Made by a program: the position numbers and the translations under genes. 43,626 nt of DNA from Streptomyces sp. 15-116A (GTDB taxonomy: Bacteria > Actinomycetota > Actinomycetes > Streptomycetales > Streptomycetaceae). The number at the start of each line of letters is the position of its first letter. The stretch's first letter is position 1. Of the stretch, positions 9,098 to 17,771 are shown piece by piece. The notes under the pieces are model-generated. The model did no database searches, was not told the DNA's origin, and saw nothing but the letters and a program-made list of their open reading frames with translations. Location: NCBI RefSeq assembly GCF_025290915.1, contig NZ_JAOCQE010000024.1:1-43626 (forward strand), in the 5' to 3' direction.

Positions 9098-10071
9098 GCG
9101 GCGGCTCCGTTCTGAAGCGAGGGCAGCACGGCGACGCGGCCGGTGGTGACACCGTCGGCGACGCGCTGGACTGCGGCGGCGGCACCGGCGAGCGGGACGC
9201 GCTCGCTCACCAGCGGTTTGATCGCGCCGCGTGCGGCGAGTTCGGTGAGCTGCTCGTGGCAGTGCTGGACCAGCTTGGGGTTCTTGGTGTTGTACAGGCC
9301 CCAGTGCAGGCCGAGGATCGAGTAGTTCTTCACCAGGGCGTGGTTGAGCGCCGGGCTGGGGATGGTGCCGCTGGCGAAGCCGACGACGACGATCCGGCCC
9401 TCGAAGGCGACGACCTTGGCGGACTGGGCGTAGGCCTGGCCGCCGACCGGGTCGTAGATCACGTCGGCGCCCCGGCCGCCCGTGGCCTCCTTGACGGCGG
9501 CGACGACGTCCTGCTCGCGCCGGTCGATCACCACGTCGCAGCCCAGCTCGCGGGCGACGGCGGCCTTCCCGGCGCCGCCGACGACGCCGATGACGGTGGC
9601 GCCCGCCGCCTTGCCGAGCTGCACGGCCGCGCTGCCGACCCCTCCTGCGGCAGCGTGGACGAGCAGCGTCTCGCCGGCCTCCAGACCGGCCCGGCGGTGC
9701 AGGCCGAACCAGCCGGTCTGGTAGCCGATGTGCAGGGCGGCCGCCTCGGCGTCGTCCAGCGCCTCGGGCGCGGGCAGCAGCGCCCTCGCGTCGGCGACGG
9801 CGTACTCGGCGAAACCGCCGTACGGCAGCGCCGGGTTGGCGATCACGCGGCGCCCGTCCTCGGTCTCGCCGCAGATCTCCACGCCCGGCGTGAACGGCAG
9901 CGGCGGCCGGACCTGGTACTGGCCCCGGCACAGCAGCGCGTCGGGGAAGTTGATGTTGGCGGCGCGCACCCTCAGCAGGACCTGACCGTCGCCGGGGGCG
10001 GGCGTCTCGACGTCCTCGAGCCGCATCACCTCGCCCGGCTCGCCGTTCTCGTGCACTTGCCATGCCTGCAT
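9094..10071 (-). CDS. NADPH:quinone oxidoreductase-like (zinc-free MDR) enzyme
   Basis: A 325-residue medium-chain dehydrogenase/reductase. The N-terminal GroES-like domain shows VRAANINFPDALLCRG and PFTPGVEICG. The Rossmann domain has AAAGGVGSAAVQLGKAAGATVIG, and GRGADVIYDPVGG is typical of quinone oxidoreductases. The catalytic zinc ligands of alcohol dehydrogenases are missing. It heads the operon with the two acyl-CoA dehydrogenases, so its real substrate may be an enoyl-CoA-like or quinone-like electrophile (inference). Expression is probably controlled at the operator-like palindrome just upstream (10122-10133). Confidence 0.88.
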   Translation of the reverse strand: MQAWQVHENGEPGEVMRLEDVETPAPGDGQVLLRVRAANINFPDALLCRGQYQVRPPLPFTPGVEICGETEDGRRVIANPALPYGGFAEYAVADARALLPAPEALDDAEAAALHIGYQTGWFGLHRRAGLEAGETLLVHAAAGGVGSAAVQLGKAAGATVIGVVGGAGKAAVARELGCDVVIDRREQDVVAAVKEATGGRGADVIYDPVGGQAYAQSAKVVAFEGRIVVVGFASGTIPSPALNHALVKNYSILGLHWGLYNTKNPKLVQHCHEQLTELAARGAIKPLVSERVPLAGAAAAVQRVADGVTTGRVAVLPSLQNGAAA

Positions 10072-10121
10072 GCGGGGCCTCCACGGGACTGCTTCGTCTG
10101 ACCGGGGTCGGTTCGCATACT

Positions 10122-10133
10122 AAGCGGTCGCTT
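10122..10133. promoter_or_regulatory. Candidate TetR-type operator upstream of the acyl-CoA dehydrogenase operon
   Basis: AAGCG-GT-CGCTT is a perfect interrupted palindrome in the sequence CATACTAAGCGGTCGCTTGC. It lies about 50 bp before the oxidoreductase start. Acyl-CoA operons in actinobacteria are often governed by TetR repressors at sites of this look, but no such regulator gene is adjacent. Confidence 0.45.
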
Positions 10134-10200
10134 GCCGATGAGGGAACAGCCGGACGCGCCTCAGCCGCGAGTAAGACGCGTCACTCACGGAACAGACAGG

Positions 10201-10782
10201 TCAGGCACGCCGCGCCCGCTTCGGCCGCGCCCGCACATGCATCCGCTCCCCCTGCGGCCCGAACAGGCTGAGGAACTCCACCGGCCCCTCCCCCGTCGAC
10301 CCGAACCAGTGCGGCACGCGCGTGTCGAACTCGGCGGCCTCACCGGCGGTCATCACCACGTCGTGCTCGCCCAGCACCACCCGCAGCCGCCCGGAGAGCA
10401 CATACAGCCACTCGTAGCCCTCGTGAGTGCGCGGCTCGGGCTCCTCCGTGCCCTGCGGCACCAGCACCTTGTAGGCCTGAAGGCCTCCTGGCTGCCGGGT
10501 CAGCGGCCAGTAGGTACGCCCGTGCCGCACCAGGGGCTTGGCCGTCACCCTGGGGTCCCCCACCGGGGGCCGGCCCACCAGCTCGTCCAGCGCCACCTGG
10601 TGCGCCTGCGCGATCGGCAGCAACAGCTCCAGACTGGGCCTGCGCAGCCCGGACTCCAGCCGCGAGAGGGTGCTGACAGAGATCCCGGTCGTCTCGGAGA
10701 GCGCCGCGAGCGTCACCTCCCGCTCCTTCCGGAGCCGCCGCAGCCGGGGGCCCACTTCCGCGAGTACATCGTCCGTCGTCAT
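10201..10782 (-). CDS. XRE-family transcriptional regulator with cupin sensor domain
   Basis: A 193-residue regulator. The helix-turn-helix lies at about 12-66 (VTLAALSETTGISVSTLSRL) and a C-terminal cupin_2 barrel at about 110-180 (THEGYEWLYVLSGRL, GEAAEFDTRVPHWF). Such proteins usually repress a neighbouring gene and bind a small ligand or metal through the cupin. The ATG at 10782 sits in a perfect ATATCGATAT palindrome and lacks an obvious ribosome-binding site, so it may be leaderless. A longer frame upstream runs into the divergent promoter and is unlikely to be used. It is divergent from the flavoprotein at 10859, its probable target. Confidence 0.88.
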   Translation of the reverse strand: MTTDDVLAEVGPRLRRLRKEREVTLAALSETTGISVSTLSRLESGLRRPSLELLLPIAQAHQVALDELVGRPPVGDPRVTAKPLVRHGRTYWPLTRQPGGLQAYKVLVPQGTEEPEPRTHEGYEWLYVLSGRLRVVLGEHDVVMTAGEAAEFDTRVPHWFGSTGEGPVEFLSLFGPQGERMHVRARPKRARRA

Positions 10783-10813
10783 ATCGATATTGCAGGTTCG
10801 GCAAAGAAGTTTG
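10781..10813. promoter_or_regulatory. Operator-like inverted repeats between XRE-cupin gene and flavoprotein
   Basis: Within the 76-bp divergent gap are ATATCGATAT (10781-10790), TTGC-N7-GCAA (10790-10793 with 10801-10804) and CAAA-GAAG-TTTG (10802-10813). The AT-rich block differs sharply from the surrounding DNA and is the natural binding place for the XRE-cupin protein. Confidence 0.5.
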
Positions 10814-10858
10814 TCAATCCCGCAGCGGTGGGAGACGGTCGTCCTGGAGGTGGTCACC

Positions 10859-11794
10859 ATGAACGAGTTCCACAACAACCGTTACGACGTGGTCGTCGTC
10901 GGAGGCGGCCCGGCCGGGCTGTCCGCCGCGCTGGTGCTGGGCCGGGCCCGGCGCCGGACGCTGGTGGTGGACGCGGGCGAGCCGCGCAACGCGTCCTCCT
11001 CGCACATGCAGGGCTATCTGTCGCGGGACGGCATGTCACCGGCCGAGTTCCTGGCCGCGGGGCGGGAGGAGATCGCGCGGTACGGCGTCGAGCTGGTCCG
11101 GGACCGGGTGTCGGACGTGGCCAGGGGCGAGGACTTCACCGTCGCCCTGGAGGCGGGGCGTGAGGTGCGCGCCCGGCGCCTGATCGTCGCCACCGGGCTC
11201 AAGGACGAGCTGCCCGACGTCCCCGGGGTAGCCGAGCGGTTCGGGCGGGACGTGCTGCACTGCCCGTTCTGTCATGGCTGGGAGGTGCGGGACGAGCCGT
11301 TCGGGGTGCTGGCGTCGAGCGCGGCGAGCGTGCACCAGGCGTTGATGGTGTCCCAGTGGTCCAAGGACGTGACCTTCTTCCTGCACGCGGTCGCCGAGGA
11401 GGAGCTGTCCGACCAGGATCTGCGCCGGCTGGCCGCCGCCGGGGTGGCCGTGGTACCCGGCGAGGTCGCCGGGCTGGTGATCGACGACGACCGGCTCACC
11501 GGGATGCGCCTCGCGGACGGTTCGACCCACGCCCGGTCGGTCCTCTACGTCGGCCCGCGCCCGGTTCCGCAGACGGGACTGCTGCAGAAGCTGGGTGCGG
11601 AGATGAACGAGACGCCGTTCGGGACGTACCCGGTGGTCGACGCGACCGGCCTGACCACCGTGCCGGGCGTGTGGGCGGCGGGCAATGCCATCGGCTTCGC
11701 CGAGCAGGTGATCCACGCGGCGAGCGGCGGCTACCGGGCCGCGGCGGCGATCGTGGGCGACCTGCTGATGAGCGAACTGGACGCCGCCGTGTAA
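10859..11794 (+). CDS. FAD-dependent thioredoxin-reductase-like oxidoreductase with CPFC redox motif
   Basis: A 311-residue flavoprotein. The FAD Rossmann motif is VVVVGGGPAGLSAALVLGR (11-29) and the redox pair is C135/C138 in CPFCHGWE. The C-terminal FAD motif GVWAAGNAIGFAEQVIHAASGG closes the domain. Where thioredoxin reductases carry the NADPH motif GGGDSA, this protein has VLASSAASVHQA, so NADPH binding may be lost, as in the GliT/HlmI dithiol oxidases that also carry CPxC. GGAGG precedes ATG 10859 at 8 bp. It is divergent from the XRE-cupin gene. No thioredoxin gene or natural-product cluster is visible here. Confidence 0.88.
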   Translation: MNEFHNNRYDVVVVGGGPAGLSAALVLGRARRRTLVVDAGEPRNASSSHMQGYLSRDGMSPAEFLAAGREEIARYGVELVRDRVSDVARGEDFTVALEAGREVRARRLIVATGLKDELPDVPGVAERFGRDVLHCPFCHGWEVRDEPFGVLASSAASVHQALMVSQWSKDVTFFLHAVAEEELSDQDLRRLAAAGVAVVPGEVAGLVIDDDRLTGMRLADGSTHARSVLYVGPRPVPQTGLLQKLGAEMNETPFGTYPVVDATGLTTVPGVWAAGNAIGFAEQVIHAASGGYRAAAAIVGDLLMSELDAAV

Positions 11795-11860
11795 ACGCGT
11801 GAAAAGACACCACCACGTATCCCGGGTGTGGAGCGCACGCCTCCGTAGCACCATGGCTGC

Positions 11861-13399
11861 ATGCTGCTGACCCGGCTGGCCCGTGTGTCCCAGGAGGTCG
11901 CCGCCACCTCGGCGCGGTCCCGGAAGATCGCTCTGCTCGCCGAGCTGTTCCGCGAGGCGGAGGCGGAGGACGTGCCGATCGTCATCCCGTATCTGGCGGG
12001 CCGGCTGCCGCAGGGGCGGCTCGGCGTGGGCTGGAAGGTGCTGAGCCGGCCGGTGGCTCCCGCCGACGAGCCGACGCTGACCGTGCGAGAGGTCGACGCG
12101 CTGCTCGGGGCGCTCGGCAAGGTGTCCGGGCCCGGCTCTCAGGCCGAGCGGGCCCGGCTGGTCGGGGAGTTGATGGGCGCGGCCACCGAGGACGAGCAGC
12201 GCTTCCTGTTCGGGCTGATCACCGGCGAGGTGCGGCAGGGCGCCCTGGACGCGGTCGCCGTGGAGGGGCTGGCCCAGGCGACCGGGGCGCCCCCGGACGC
12301 CGTGCGGCGGGCGGTGATGCTCGCGGGCTCGTTGCAGACGGTGGCCGAGGCGCTGCTGGCGGACGGACCGGAGGCGCTGAAGCGGTTCCGGCTCACGGTC
12401 GGCCGGCCGGTGCTGCCGATGCTGGCGCACAGCGCCTCCTCGGTCGCCGAGGCGGTGGAGAAGCTGGGCGCCTGCGCGGTGGAGGAGAAGCTGGACGGCA
12501 TCCGCGTCCAGGTGCACCGCGACGGCGACACCGTGCGCGTGCACACCCGCACCCTGGACGACATCACCGACCGGCTGCCGGAAGTCACCCGGGCCGCGCG
12601 GGAGTTGCGGGGCGAGCGGTTCATCCTGGACGGCGAGGTCATCTCCTTCGACGCCGACGGCCGGCCGCGCTCCTTCCAGGAGACCGCCGGCCGGGTCGGC
12701 TCGCGGGTGGACGTGGCCACGGCCGCCCGCGAGGTCCCGGTCTCCCCCGTCTTCTTCGACGTGCTGTCCGTCGACGGCCGCGACCTGCTGGACCTGCCGT
12801 TCACCGGGCGGCACGCGGAACTGGCCCGGCTCGTCCCCGAGCCGATGCGGGTCCGGCGCACGGTGGTGTCCGGACCGGGCGACGCGTCCGAGGCGGAGGA
12901 GTTCCTCGCCGAGACCCTGAAACGCGGCCACGAGGGGGTCGTCGTCAAGGGCCTCGACGCGCCCTACAGCGCGGGCCGGCGCGGCGCCTCCTGGCTGAAG
13001 GTCAAGCCGGTGCACACGCTCGACCTGGTGGTGCTGGCCGCCGAGTGGGGCCACGGCCGGCGCACCGGCAAGCTGTCCAACCTGCACCTGGGTGCCCGCA
13101 CCGCGGACGGCGGCTTCGCCATGCTCGGCAAGACCTTCAAGGGCATGACCGACGCGATGCTGGCCTGGCAGACCGAACGGTTGCGGGAGCTGGCCGTCGA
13201 CGAGGACGGATACGTCGTCACCGTGCGCCCCGAACTCGTCGTGGAGATCGCCTACGACGGCCTCCAGCGCTCCACCCGCTACCCGGCCGGTGTCACCCTG
13301 CGCTTCGCGCGTGTGGTCCGCTACCGCGAGGACAAGCGCCCCGAGGAGGCGGACACCGTCGAGTCCCTGCTGGCCGCGCATCCGGAGGTGCGGCCGTGA
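11861..13399 (+). CDS. ligB: ATP-dependent DNA ligase (LigB type)
   Basis: A 512-residue ATP-dependent ligase of the archaeal/eukaryotic kind. Residues 1-190 form the helical DNA-binding domain. The nucleotidyltransferase motif EEKLDGIRVQVH (K210 is the AMP-accepting lysine) follows, with FILDGEVISFD and EGVVVKGLDAPYSAG, and motif V is WLKVKPVHTLDLVV. The OB-fold domain ends near 500. It seals nicks in repair and supplements the NAD-dependent replicative LigA. No Ku or polymerase gene is adjacent, so it is not the NHEJ LigD. Its stop overlaps the Nudix start (GTGA), coupling the two. Confidence 0.95.
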   Translation: MLLTRLARVSQEVAATSARSRKIALLAELFREAEAEDVPIVIPYLAGRLPQGRLGVGWKVLSRPVAPADEPTLTVREVDALLGALGKVSGPGSQAERARLVGELMGAATEDEQRFLFGLITGEVRQGALDAVAVEGLAQATGAPPDAVRRAVMLAGSLQTVAEALLADGPEALKRFRLTVGRPVLPMLAHSASSVAEAVEKLGACAVEEKLDGIRVQVHRDGDTVRVHTRTLDDITDRLPEVTRAARELRGERFILDGEVISFDADGRPRSFQETAGRVGSRVDVATAAREVPVSPVFFDVLSVDGRDLLDLPFTGRHAELARLVPEPMRVRRTVVSGPGDASEAEEFLAETLKRGHEGVVVKGLDAPYSAGRRGASWLKVKPVHTLDLVVLAAEWGHGRRTGKLSNLHLGARTADGGFAMLGKTFKGMTDAMLAWQTERLRELAVDEDGYVVTVRPELVVEIAYDGLQRSTRYPAGVTLRFARVVRYREDKRPEEADTVESLLAAHPEVRP

Positions 13400-13860
13400 C
13401 GGGCGCCCGCAGCGCCGGGCTGCTGGTGTTCCGACACACCGATCAGGGCCTGGAGGTGTTGCTCGGTCATATGGGCGGCCCGTTCTTCGCCCGCAGGGAG
13501 ACCGGCGCCTGGACCCTGATCAAGGGCGAGTACGACCCCGCCGAACCGGCCTGGGAGGCGGCCCGCCGGGAGTTCCAGGAGGAGCTGGGCCTGCCGCCGC
13601 CGGACGGTGAGGCCGTACCGCTCGGGGAGGTCCGGCAGTCCGGCGGCAAGATCGTCACGGCGTGGGCCGTGGAGGGCGATCTCGACCCGGCGACGGTCGT
13701 GCCGGGGACGTTCGAGATGGAGTGGCCGCCGAGGTCGGGGCGGACCCAGGAGTTCCCCGAGCTGGACCGGGTGGCGTGGTTCGCCCTGGACCGGGCCCGC
13801 GAGGTGATCGTCAAGGCGCAGACGGCGTTTCTCGACCGCCTGGCGGAGCACTCGCCCTGA
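13396..13860 (+). CDS. Nudix hydrolase
   Basis: A 154-residue protein with a complete Nudix box: G44-x5-E50-x7-R58-E59-x-x-E62-E63-x-G65, exactly matching the consensus. Short Nudix proteins of this type hydrolyse (di)nucleotide or other nucleoside diphosphate derivatives. The GGPFFARRETGAWTLIKGEY part is typical of the group found beside ATP-dependent ligases and could clear adenylated or damaged nucleotides (inference). The start is GTG 13396 with GGAGG 8 bp before it, overlapping the ligase stop by 4 bp. Confidence 0.92.
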   Translation: MTGARSAGLLVFRHTDQGLEVLLGHMGGPFFARRETGAWTLIKGEYDPAEPAWEAARREFQEELGLPPPDGEAVPLGEVRQSGGKIVTAWAVEGDLDPATVVPGTFEMEWPPRSGRTQEFPELDRVAWFALDRAREVIVKAQTAFLDRLAEHSP

Positions 13861-13865
13861 GGAAC

Positions 13866-13902
13866 CCTCCCGCGTTGCGCCGCCCCCGGGCGCGCGGGAA
13901 GG
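13866..13902 (+). terminator. Probable terminator after ligB-Nudix
   Basis: TCCCGCG (13868-13874) pairs with CGCGGGA (13893-13899), and outer CC/GG pairs extend it past a one-base bulge. The loop contains a further CGCC/GGCG pairing. There is no T-tract, so it may act as a GC hairpin-only terminator. Confidence 0.45.
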
Positions 13903-13933
13903 TCGAAACGCACAGTCCCGAGGGAGGTCGGCC

Positions 13934-15319
13934 ATGCCCATCGCAACGGTGAACCCGGCGAACGGCGAGACGCTCAAGACGTACGAGGCCATGGGCGAGG
14001 AGGAGATCGAGCGCCGGCTCCAGCTCGCCGAGGCCACGTTCCGTACGTACCGGACGACGAGCTTCGACGAGCGGGCCGCCCTGCTGCGCCGCGCCGCCGA
14101 CCTTCTCGACGAGGACCAGCGGAGCATCGCCCAGGTGATGACCACCGAGATGGGCAAGCCGGTCAAGCAGGCCCGCGCGGAGGCCGCCAAGTGCGCCAAG
14201 GCGATGCGCTGGTACGCCGACCGCGCGGCGGATCTGCTGGCCGACGAGGAGCCCGACGCCGCCGACGTGAAGGACTCCGGTGCCTCGCGTGCCGTGGTGC
14301 GCTACCGGCCGCTGGGACCGGTGCTCGCGGTGATGCCGTGGAACTTCCCGCTGTGGCAGGTGGTGCGCTTCGCCGCGCCCGCGCTGATGGCGGGCAACGT
14401 CGGCCTGCTCAAGCACGCCTCGAACGTGCCGCAGACCGCCCTGTACCTGGAGGACCTGTTCCACCGCGCGGGCTTCACCGAGGGCTGCTTCCAGACGCTG
14501 CTCATCGGCTCCGGCGCGGTCGACGAGATCCTGCGGGACGAGCGGGTCAAGGCGGCCACCCTCACCGGCAGCGAGCCGGCGGGGCGCGCGGTGGCCTCCA
14601 CCGCCGGGGAGATGATCAAGAAGACGGTGCTGGAGCTGGGCGGCAGCGACCCGTACATCGTCATGCCCTCCGCCGACGTGGACCGGGCCGCCGAGGTCGC
14701 GGTGACCGCGCGGGTGCAGAACAACGGGCAGTCCTGCATCGCCGCGAAGCGGTTCATCGTGCACACGGACGTCTACGACGCCTTCGCCGAGCGCTTCACC
14801 GAGGGCATGAAGGCGCTGAAGGTCGGCGACCCGATGGAGGAGGGCACGGACGTCGGACCGCTGGCGAGCGAACAGGGACGCAAGGACCTGGAGGAGCTGG
14901 TCGACGACGCCGTACGCGGCGGGGCGACCGTGCTGTGCGGCGGCGAGCGCCCGGAGGGGCCCGGCTGGTACTACCAGCCGACGATCCTGTCCGGGATCGG
15001 CCGCGAGATGCGCATCCACCGGGAGGAGGCGTTCGGTCCGGTGGCGACGCTGTACCGTGCGGCGGACCTGGACGAGGCGGTGCTGATCGCCAACGACTCC
15101 CTGTTCGGGCTGAGTTCGAACGTCTGGACCCGGGACGAGGCGGAAGTCGACCGGTTCGCACGGGACCTGGAGGCGGGCGGCGTGTACGTCAACGGCATGA
15201 CGGCCTCGCATCCGGCGTTCCCGTTCGGCGGGGTGAAGCGGTCCGGGTACGGGCGTGAGCTGTCCGGGCACGGAATCCGCGAGTTCTGCAACATCACCAC
15301 GGTTTGGCAGGGTGCGTGA
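13934..15319 (+). CDS. gabD: NAD(P)-dependent succinate-semialdehyde dehydrogenase-type aldehyde dehydrogenase
   Basis: A 461-residue aldehyde dehydrogenase of the GabD/SSADH class. Seen are MPWNFPLWQVVRFAAPAL, the cofactor-domain LTGSEPAGRAV, the general base E234 in LELGGSDPYIV, and the nucleophile C268 in NNGQSCIAAKRF. PFGGVKRSGYGRELS is the C-terminal signature. It would oxidise succinate semialdehyde to succinate, the end of GABA or putrescine degradation. No GABA transaminase is nearby, so the gene name is by family resemblance. ATG 13934 has GGGAGG upstream. The next gene begins 25 bp later with its own leaderless promoter. Confidence 0.87.
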   Translation: MPIATVNPANGETLKTYEAMGEEEIERRLQLAEATFRTYRTTSFDERAALLRRAADLLDEDQRSIAQVMTTEMGKPVKQARAEAAKCAKAMRWYADRAADLLADEEPDAADVKDSGASRAVVRYRPLGPVLAVMPWNFPLWQVVRFAAPALMAGNVGLLKHASNVPQTALYLEDLFHRAGFTEGCFQTLLIGSGAVDEILRDERVKAATLTGSEPAGRAVASTAGEMIKKTVLELGGSDPYIVMPSADVDRAAEVAVTARVQNNGQSCIAAKRFIVHTDVYDAFAERFTEGMKALKVGDPMEEGTDVGPLASEQGRKDLEELVDDAVRGGATVLCGGERPEGPGWYYQPTILSGIGREMRIHREEAFGPVATLYRAADLDEAVLIANDSLFGLSSNVWTRDEAEVDRFARDLEAGGVYVNGMTASHPAFPFGGVKRSGYGRELSGHGIREFCNITTVWQGA

Positions 15320-15331
15320 TGCTTCCGGGGC

Positions 15332-15347
15332 TACGATCCGATCTGTG
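15332..15347 (+). promoter_or_regulatory. Leaderless promoter of the DUF6213 gene
   Basis: A -10 box TACGAT at 15332-15337 lies 7 bp before the GTG start at 15345, and no Shine-Dalgarno is present. This geometry is typical for leaderless actinobacterial mRNAs. Confidence 0.5.
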
Positions 15348-15581
15348 AACCGCGAAGTGACTCTGCCTCTGATCGTCGACGACCGCGGGACCCTGCAGGT
15401 GGCCGCGGCCGATGTCAGCAAGCTGCTGCGGACGGTGGGTGGCCGGTGGGTGCGTCTGGTCGAGGCCGGCGAGGACGGGCTCGACGAGGACACGGTGGCG
15501 GCGCTCACCATCGAGCTGGCCAAGCTGGCCGACCGGATCGACGTGGCGTGCATCGCCCACAGCAGCGGCGGAACGCCGTAG
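15345..15581 (+). CDS. DUF6213 family small protein
   Basis: A 78-residue soluble acidic protein starting at GTG 15345 (VNREVTLPLIVDD). I recall it as the DUF6213 family, widespread in Streptomyces and of unknown role. It contains a short beta-rich N-terminal half and a helix (EDTVAALTIELAKLADRID). It has a probable leaderless start. Its TAG stop is the first triplet of a 22-bp tandem duplication. It is convergent with the TenA-fold gene. Confidence 0.8.
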   Translation: MNREVTLPLIVDDRGTLQVAAADVSKLLRTVGGRWVRLVEAGEDGLDEDTVAALTIELAKLADRIDVACIAHSSGGTP

Positions 15582-15622
15582 CAGCGTGTGCTACGTCGGC
15601 TAGCAGCGTGTGCTACGTCGGC
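15579..15622. repeat. Perfect 22-bp tandem duplication holding the stop codons of two convergent genes
   Basis: The unit TAGCAGCGTGTGCTACGTCG plus GC occurs at 15579-15600 and again, identically, at 15601-15622. Within each unit TAGCA-GCGTG-TGCTA can form a hairpin; in the first copy the stem extends to CGTAGCA/TGCTACG. The first TAG ends the DUF6213 gene, and the CTA in the second copy is the reverse-strand stop of the TenA-fold gene. It probably works as a weak two-way terminator. Confidence 0.85.
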
Positions 15623-16275
15623 CGGTTGAGGGTCCGCCAGAACAACGACTCGTAGCTCTGCAGCAGATGGCCGTACGCGCGTGCGCGGTTCTCGTCCAGA
15701 CGGCCGGTGTCCAGGGCCGCCTGGACCGCGCGCTCGGCCGTGCGGTCCAGTTCGGGGGCCGGTTCGGCGAAGAAGTCGAAGAAGCCGCACGCATCGTCGG
15801 TGAAGCCGTAGTGCGTGCGCAGGGCCCCGGCGATCGTCGCGCAGTAGCCGCCCCACGCCGAGAAGTTGGCGGTCAGGGCCAGCACGGCGTCGGCCGGTGC
15901 GGCGTTCAGGGCCAGCCAGGCGACATGGGCGGGGTAGGCCTGGCAGCCCGGCAGGGGCGTGTACGCGGACGCGCGGGCCTCGTCCACGCCGCACGCCGCG
16001 GCGAACGCGCCCAGCCGCTGCTGTGCGACCGCCTCGCCCTGGGCGAGGGCGGTGAAGTAGGCGTCCGCCTCAGGCTCGGCCGTGGACCGCAGGGCCAGGT
16101 GGAGGAACGCGCGGCGGTCGGCGGGGATCACCCACATCTGTTCCAGCGCGAGCACGGCCAGGACGTCCCGGTCCGCCTCGCCGGAGGCGATCAGCGGCAC
16201 GAGGGGGTTGGACCGCGGGTCAGGGGCGAGCTCCGCGGTGATCGTCTCCAGCAGGTCCCGGGCGGTCCGTGTCAT
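15613..16275 (-). CDS. TenA/PqqC-fold (heme-oxygenase-like) protein
   Basis: A 220-residue all-helical protein. The segments NPLVPLIASGEADRDVLAVL, LEQMWVIPADRR, NFSAWGGYCATIAGAL and RAYGHLLQSYESLFWRTL resemble the TENA/THI-4/PQQC superfamily. TenA proper salvages thiamine pyrimidine, but many actinobacterial relatives have other or unknown functions, and no thiamine genes are near. ATG 16275 has GGAGGA at 5-6 bp; a longer frame begins at 16299 but has no such site. Its stop lies inside the 22-bp duplication. Confidence 0.72.
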   Translation of the reverse strand: MTRTARDLLETITAELAPDPRSNPLVPLIASGEADRDVLAVLALEQMWVIPADRRAFLHLALRSTAEPEADAYFTALAQGEAVAQQRLGAFAAACGVDEARASAYTPLPGCQAYPAHVAWLALNAAPADAVLALTANFSAWGGYCATIAGALRTHYGFTDDACGFFDFFAEPAPELDRTAERAVQAALDTGRLDENRARAYGHLLQSYESLFWRTLNRPT

Positions 16276-16323
16276 CGCGTCCTCCGTCGCGTCGGTCACC
16301 CACGAGGGTTCCCCGGAGACGGA

Positions 16324-16361
16324 GGAGGGGCAACCCGGCGGAAGCCGCCGGGTCGCCCCTC
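16324..16361 (-). terminator. Strong hairpin terminator after the acyl-CoA dehydrogenase gene
   Basis: A 9-bp perfect stem ACCCGGCGG/CCGCCGGGT (16333-16341 with 16345-16353) has an AAG loop. It is extended past one A/C mismatch by GGGGC/GCCCC (16327-16331 with 16355-16359) and further flanking pairs. It lies 12 bp beyond the dehydrogenase stop and may work in both directions. Confidence 0.75.
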
Positions 16362-16372
16362 TTCATGCCGGT

Positions 16373-17599
<1,227 letters not shown>

Positions 17600-17627
17600 G
17601 TCCCCTCCAGCGGCGGCGCACGTGCGT

Positions 17628-17665
17628 GTTACTTGCGGTAACCGCAGTCTGTTACCGGTGGGTAG
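17628..17665. promoter_or_regulatory. Two TetR-type operator sites 23 bp apart
   Basis: GTTAC-N5-GTAAC spans 17628-17642, and within it TGCGGT-A-ACCGCA is a 13-bp perfect inverted repeat (17634-17646). A second, weaker site GTTAC-N5-GGTAG lies at 17651-17665. They sit 29 bp upstream of the dehydrogenase start, where a repressor would block transcription. The TetR gene at 17772 is the obvious candidate binder. Confidence 0.6.
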
Positions 17666-17771
17666 GAAAAGTCAACTCCCGAGGACGGGTCGGCATCCCG
17701 TTCGATGTGCCAGGCCGCGTCAGTGTTAGTTTGCGCTGGCGTCACCGAACCAGCACGGGTGGGGAGAGCTC

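Noticed and set aside
11036..13381. Long minus-strand frame opposite the flavoprotein and DNA ligase
   Set aside because: The plus-strand genes have complete catalytic motifs; the antisense product is low-complexity.
11861..13860. NHEJ system (LigD-Ku)
   Set aside because: The ligase is a stand-alone LigB type without polymerase or nuclease domains, and no ku gene is nearby.
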